Assembly: GCA_009746045.1 (NCBI GenBank)
Contig: RPFO01001014.1
Coordinates: 1 to 27,406 of the forward strand
From: Mesostigma viride
Taxonomy: Eukaryota; Streptophyta; Mesostigmatophyceae; Mesostigmatales; Mesostigmataceae
DNA length: 27,406 nt
Direction: 5' to 3'
Position 1 is the first letter of the stretch; every line of letters starts with the position of its first letter. The position numbers and the translations under genes were made by a program. Under the pieces are notes generated by a model. The model was not told where the DNA came from and searched no databases. It was given only the letters and a program-made list of their open reading frames with translations. Below are positions 22,771 to 27,406 of this stretch, piece by piece.

Positions 22771-24230
22771 GACAAAGTGCACATGCCAAATTCCTGCATC
22801 ACTGTGATCTCCTTTTTTGCCTGGTACAACTCGCAGATTTGACCGTAAGATATTCGGCCCGCATTCTGAACTGTCGGATCTTGGGTTCGAAATAAAATTA
22901 TGATCACTTTTGAATGTTGGTGTTTTGGGGAAACTATGAAAAAGGTGGGCGCCCTGGCGCGGTCGTATGCGTGGCACGTAGATAAAATCAATCGGACGGA
23001 TAAACTGGTGAGCGGAACCCAGACGAGAGGTCTGTCGTCAAGGAATCAATTAAATCAGCGCGAAAACCCTGGGGAGGGGGGGTGGCGGGGGCCGGGTAAG
23101 GTGGCCCCCAAGAAACCCGCACGCCAAGAGCCGCGGAGACTACGGGCGCGCTGAACCGTTGTGGAGGGGTGGCCAAGAAACCGCGGCAGTTACAAAGGCG
23201 CCAAGACGTGCGCGCACGACTTGTCCAGCTGGACCTGGTCAACAAGAATTTCTGCCGGCAGCCTGCTTCTTTTCCGGGCCTGGACACTTTTCTAGATCCG
23301 GAATCCTGGATTGTCTGGCCCACTCTGGTTCCGGGAGACAATCTCTACTACAAAATGCAGCCTGAACAAGGCCTGAAGATTCAATCATGGCTCCGGACCT
23401 GCTCCGGAACTTGGATTCTCCATTTTTTATTTCCGCGAGGGTTAACTGTTCAACTGATAACTTTTCACGGGACAAACAACAGGTAGGTACTGCAATCCTG
23501 GTTCAAAAGCAACTTCCCCGCCTCCCTGGAAACTGAACCACCCACGCAGTCGGGGCACGTGTAGGGGTGTAGATTCCGTAACCGTCTTTTATTTCATGTC
23601 CATCTACGGACATCGATGTCCGAGAAAATGAAAATTTCACTTGCTTTGGACCAATTCTGACCAAATCTCGGGACAAATCTAGCCAGTTTCCGTATGTCCA
23701 ACTTGCAGTGGTAACAAGTTCCGCACTTGTCCCACTTGTGGACAAGCTGCTTGTCTCTCACTGGACACTCCGTGGACGCAGCGAGCCTCTAGTGGCCAAC
23801 TCGGGAGCGCTCTGTTAGTACACTCGGGCCATGCGGCCCTCGTGACTACAGTCGGCCCTTGTGACCAATATAGCCGCTGGTCCCACTCGGGTCCAGTGAG
23901 ACGAAGCTACACCTGTCAAGGCACGAAGGTGCAAGGACTGGTGAGACTGTGCTGTTGTTGTTTCGGCTACATCTGTGCGGCATTTAGCGCTACATCTGTG
24001 CGGTTCTCGGGTGTACCTGTCCGTCCGTCCGTCAGATTCACCCATCTGAACGGTCGTAAACGTTGGGGAGAGTAAATGGGTTGGGAGAGATGAGCATTCT
24101 TGTTGCCCACCGCACAATGCATGGGCAGCAGAGACCGTGCTGAGTGAAGGCGGGCCCAAACACCTGACAACGACTGACACAGGAGTTCAGTTGATTCCGG
24201 TGCCAGTTGTCCGATCAAAGTTTGGGGGTC
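22771..24230. other. right flank, no confident gene
   Basis: Short open frames occur on both strands but none has a recognisable domain or long open run. Minor structures are a perfect 16-bp palindrome at 23607-23622 (CGGACATCGATGTCCG), a 15-bp direct repeat GCTACATCTGTGCGG at 23966-23980 and 23989-24003, and a short CGTC repeat near 24021-24032. Two partial copies of a GGTGGCC...CAAGAAACC motif lie near 23100 and 23168. Confidence 0.5.
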
Positions 24231-25329
24231 CCAGTTTTTTCCCCCGACAGTATGTTACAGTGAGCGGCCGAATTTGCGCATATTCGCCAGCGTAAGGTGG
24301 CTTGCCCGAAATATGCAACCGCCACAGTGGGATTATTAATTTGTTTTTAAAATATTTGTTAAATAATACCGATGACCCCTGAAAAAATACGGAGATACCG
24401 CCACAGGACCGCCCGATGTCTGTATGTGGGGGAAAATGGCCTTTTGGAAGTTAAAGGTCAAGATAAGCACGTTATAAACTTGATACGAATCAAATACGTA
24501 TCCATTAAAAATTCAGAATAAGTGAATACTTACATCAGAGTCAAATATATATAATTGTAAAAATATAATTCTTCAGCAGGTGAAATCACTCAAACAAAAG
24601 CAAACGCCCAGCTATAAATAATATACAAGATGCCATGTTAAAGCTCTATACTACGATAAGACGCAATGGAAACGCCTAACGGAGGAACCTAATAGCCCTG
24701 ACTGCACGCAAAATCAGACCACGCGTAACGGCGGAGCATGATGTCAGCCAATGGCCCGAGTCAGCGCCAACACGACAAAGCGCTGACGCCATTATGACGT
24801 TCCAGGTCCGCGCCGACCATAGGGGCCCCGCTGGGCCCTCCAGGTCCAGCCGGGTCCTCGCCGGACCGGCAAACACACTCCTTGAAAGAAGGCCGGAGGT
24901 CAAAGGGGCCCCATGGCCCCAAACTCCTCCCAGGACAAAAGGGCAACCACACGATGGTGCCCGACGTCGCCGTATGGCCAGGACCTTGGCCCGCTCCCGC
25001 CCGGTCCGCCGTGGTACTGCCGTGAAGGGAGGCCCCAGCGTGAGGGAGGCCCCAGGGTTATAATATATAACCCATTGAAGTGATAGGGGCCTGTGTGGGT
25101 ACCGGGAAGTTATTGAAGTGATGATGATTGAGTGATAATTAGGTGAATAAAAATATGGAGTTTTTGACTTTTTTACTGACACCCGTCACGGGCTTACTGG
25201 CCTTCTAGCCCCGCCAACCTTGGCTTCAAGGATACGCGGGCTTTAGAGGTGCTTTATAATGCTGGCATGCCGTCACCACCAGCCGTGGGTCTGCCGCCTA
25301 CCGTCCCCTCCTACTCCCGAAGCCTGGGG
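24231..25329. other. AT-rich then GC-rich non-coding stretch
   Basis: About 24230-24680 is clearly richer in A and T than the rest (runs such as ATATATATAATTG near 24546) and has no ORF of note. About 24700-25060 returns to GC-rich DNA. A 19-bp inverted repeat at about 25056-25074 has arms GGGTTATA and TATAACCC, and is preceded by two copies of GGGAGGCCCCAG. No gene is supported. Confidence 0.45.
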
Positions 25330-25720
25330 GGTCGATGGTTCGTGACCGGGCGTGAAAAGTGTGACTTCCAGTTTTTGCTCAACCATGACGACCGCGGAAC
25401 GGGGGGGTGAAAACTGGTGGGAGAGGGTGTAGCGTTTCCTTTGCTCAACTTTTATACAAAAGCATTCAAAAAGTTGAGCGAAACGCGGGAACCTGAAAGT
25501 CAATCTCACCGCCCCAGCCGCGCACTGGGTCGATGGACGGCGTGAAGAAAGTGATTCCGTTTTTGCTCAATCGCGACCGACCGCGGACAGCTGGGGGTTG
25601 TGAAGAACAGCGGAGAGAAGGTTCGCGTTCTGCTCAACCTTTTATAACAGAAAGCATTCAAAGTTGAGGCAGAACGCGGACCTCGAAAAGTCAAGCTCAC
25701 CGCCCAGGGCGCACCCGGTC
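25330..25720. repeat. two tandem units of about 190-198 bp, each a fold-back
   Basis: The units start at about 25330 and 25528 (GGTCGATGG) and share TTTTTGCTCAA, CCGCGGA, a GCTCAAC/GTTGAG inverted repeat around a CATTCAAA loop, and a final AAAGTCAA-CTCACCGCC. Each unit can fold on itself: GCGTTT...GCTCAACTTTT pairs with AAAAGTTGAGC...AAACGC in unit 1, and GCGTTCTG...CTCAAC pairs with GTTGAG...CAGAACGC in unit 2. The two units have diverged, yet the pairing is kept. A third start (GGTCCGCTGG) at 25717 quickly loses similarity. Confidence 0.6.
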
Positions 25721-26009
25721 CGCTGGAAAAACCCAGCCCTGGTCGGGAAATTCGCGGACTTTCCGTGCAGGGGTCTGCGTCCTCGCGGGTACTCGGGAAG
25801 GCGGGAGAGGGGGTGGCGGGGTTTAGTGTCTTTTTTTCAAAAAGGAACGCGCCACTTCAAAAAATGTCTAAGCGCTATTTGTGGGTGTTAACCGGCAGGG
25901 GATTTCTATTTGGAGCCCTGGTCGGCATAGTCCATCGCTGCGTTTTGCCCCTGATTTAACGAAACGCAAACTGATAGTCACTAGGCCATCTTGAACTCCC
26001 TTACTTCCT
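25721..26009. other. intergenic stretch, nothing recognised
   Basis: A 75-codon open frame (25664-25891) overlaps the tandem repeat and has no recognisable product. Nothing else is supported. Confidence 0.4.
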
Positions 26010-26850
26010 GATATCTTCAGCTAATCTCTGCCTGAGCTTCCCCCACCATCTGGCTATACTTCTCAAAGAAGTCGATCATGCACTCTTTAGAGACGTAGGC
26101 GTCGCTTCCTCTTCGTGCTCCTACTGGCCAGTTCTCATATTAATGCCCAACGTGGAAAGCGAGGATGGACATCGAGGACCCCAACAACTGCTCGAAACTT
26201 AGACACCCAGGTCCGTCTAGCTTCCTCCTTGATACCGCAAACAGCCGACAGGAACTTCCCCTGGTAAGTGTACATCCAATCCCGGTCGAGCTTGTTCACC
26301 CGCTTCAGTCAGCCTCTCGCGGCTGATAGCCATCGACGACGCACTCCTTGCCGTCTAGCAAAACTCCATGATCCCACTGCCAGCGAGCAGTTTTTCTGGC
26401 CATCGTGAGGCGTAGGGCCTGTGATCGATCTTCTTGTTCTTGACGGCCCGAGAGCGTTCTCACTCTTCTCGCGCGGTCGTCGACGATGCCCTCGCCATTC
26501 GCCGCCTCCCATCCGAGCTCTGTCACGCGAGAGTACTGCTCCTGGCATGGTACGTCTCGCGAGTCCCTTTTCATCGGCCAGCTCCTTGAGAAGGCCCTCG
26601 TCTGATGAGGCCTCTGTATCTTGTCACGGTCTGACACAGTCGTACATCTCGACGACTTGCACTCGCGTCTGTCAATATCGCGTCACGGTCACCTGCCCTC
26701 GCCGTGAGTTCGCGGTACTCCTCGGCGCTGATCACCGCGGCTCAACTCTCCCTTCTCTATTTTCTTCAGCTTATGGTGGCCTCTTCCGACCTGCCTCCCT
26801 GGACTTCTCCTGCTATCTGTACCATACCGCTCCCTCAGCGTCCTTAATCA
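26010..26850 (-). pseudogene. broken coding sequence, unknown protein
   Basis: On the minus strand, protein-like segments follow each other in changing frames: a part with AEEYRELTARAGDRDAILTD (about 26740-26680), a part with EASSDEGLLKELADEKG (about 26615-26560), a longer run from about 26540 to 26308 containing LTMARKTARWQWDHGVLL, a run with LDRDWMYTYQGKFLSAVCG to about 26150, and a run with AYVSKECMIDFFEKYSQMV to about 26013. Composition and order suggest one ancestral ORF with several indels. I do not recognise the family. It could be a decayed retroelement ORF or a host gene fragment. Introns are an alternative for some breaks, but no clear splice sites were assigned. Confidence 0.45.
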
Positions 26851-27406
26851 TAGTTCGTCGTATGGCTCTTGACGCCCGTCTAATGCTTCTAGGTCGCGCA
26901 CAGTAAATTGTACGCTGGGGATGTGTCGCAAAAAGGCGCTTCCCCGCCTCGCCCCATGAACTACATGACGCTTTAGATTTCAACCCTTTCATCTCATATG
27001 AAGAATCTCGTCGCTTGTTGGCGAGTGGGCTCTGATCAGCTTTGAAATCCGCAAGCGGTCTGGTTGCGGGCAGATGTCGAGTAGAGGTAGAACGGCACTG
27101 TCTCTCTGCGGGTCACTGCCTTCGGGTGATTTGTTGCGATGTCTGTGGCATTCTTGGTGGAGAGAGTTAATCAGTGATGCATGGCGACATGGCAACTGCC
27201 GGGGTTTTCGAGTCGTTCAGGAATGATGAAGAAGGAATGGTGATGGAAATGTGTATCCTTGTGATTTGAAATTATGCGCTGGCTTACGTGTGGAGCGATA
27301 TGCTATAATCCTCATACTGAGCTGTCCTCTACAGTAATGGCACTCCGAGGCTATTATCTGCTGTCCTCAGGGGCACATAACCTCCACCTGCCCGCACTAC
27401 CTCGGG
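26851..27406. other. right end of window, no gene seen
   Basis: No ORF longer than about 70 codons looks protein-like, and no RNA gene or repeat boundary was found. Confidence 0.4.

Noticed and set aside
22875-22900. tRNA-like GGTTCGAA motif
   Set aside because: No acceptor, D or anticodon arms can be built around it.
23169-23486. 105-codon plus-strand ORF in the right flank
   Set aside because: There is no recognisable domain, no repeat copy and no supporting context. A chance frame is as likely.
26421-26906. 161-codon plus-strand ORF
   Set aside because: It is Ser/Arg-rich and low in complexity, and antisense to the more protein-like broken coding sequence on the minus strand.
1-27406. 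CRISPR array, bacterial operon or prophage
   Set aside because: There are no regularly spaced repeats with unique spacers and no bacterial gene organisation. All recognised genes are eukaryotic retroelement genes.

Overview
The window is eukaryotic, repeat-dominated nuclear DNA. It contains no bacterial-style operons. Its recognisable coding content is two nested Ty3/gypsy-type retrotransposons. A cytosine methyltransferase inside one of them suggests an alga: such elements have been reported from charophyte algae and dinoflagellates. The host species cannot be fixed from the sequence.

Layout. Positions 1-420 are flank with short repeats. Positions 425-22766 are an older plus-strand element (the outer element, about 10.7 kb without its insert). 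Inside it, at 1902-13531, lies a younger minus-strand element (the inner element, 11.63 kb). The inner element has two LTRs of 587 and 585 bp, 16-bp perfect terminal inverted repeats and an exact 5-bp target duplication (CAAAT). It landed directly after codon 5 of the outer element's gag. Positions 22771-27406 are flank with no confident gene: AT-rich stretches, a tandem fold-back repeat (about 25330-25720) and a broken coding sequence on the minus strand (about 26010-26850).

Inner element, in its own sense: 5' LTR, primer-binding site, a leader with a four-times repeated motif, a small ORF with an RNase H1/viroplasmin-type hybrid-binding domain, Gag with a long polyglutamine tract and a CCHC knuckle, protease (DTGA), reverse transcriptase (YLDD), RNase H, DD35E integrase ending in a chromodomain, a large unrecognised third ORF, polypurine tract, 3' LTR. 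It is a chromovirus with two extra genes.

Outer element: terminal repeat, leader, Gag, CCHC knuckle, protease (DSGA), a C5-cytosine methyltransferase domain, a hydrophobic segment, reverse transcriptase (YIDD), RNase H, DDE integrase, a PHD-like C-terminal finger, polypurine tract. Its ends are not ordinary LTRs. A 1.1-kb repeat (A) lies at the left end, while the right end reads B1-A-B2 with a 0.14-kb repeat (B). This is the split-direct-repeat layout known from tyrosine-recombinase retroelements, here on a DDE-integrase element with TGTC...GACA ends and a 4-bp GTGG duplication. Split repeats, a DNA-methylating domain and a histone-reader-like finger in one element are the most unusual content of the window.

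Both elements are cut by single-base frame breaks. Nearly all have the sign of one missing base and most sit in G or C runs, although the inner LTRs are almost identical. Uncorrected homopolymer errors in the assembly are therefore a serious alternative to real decay.
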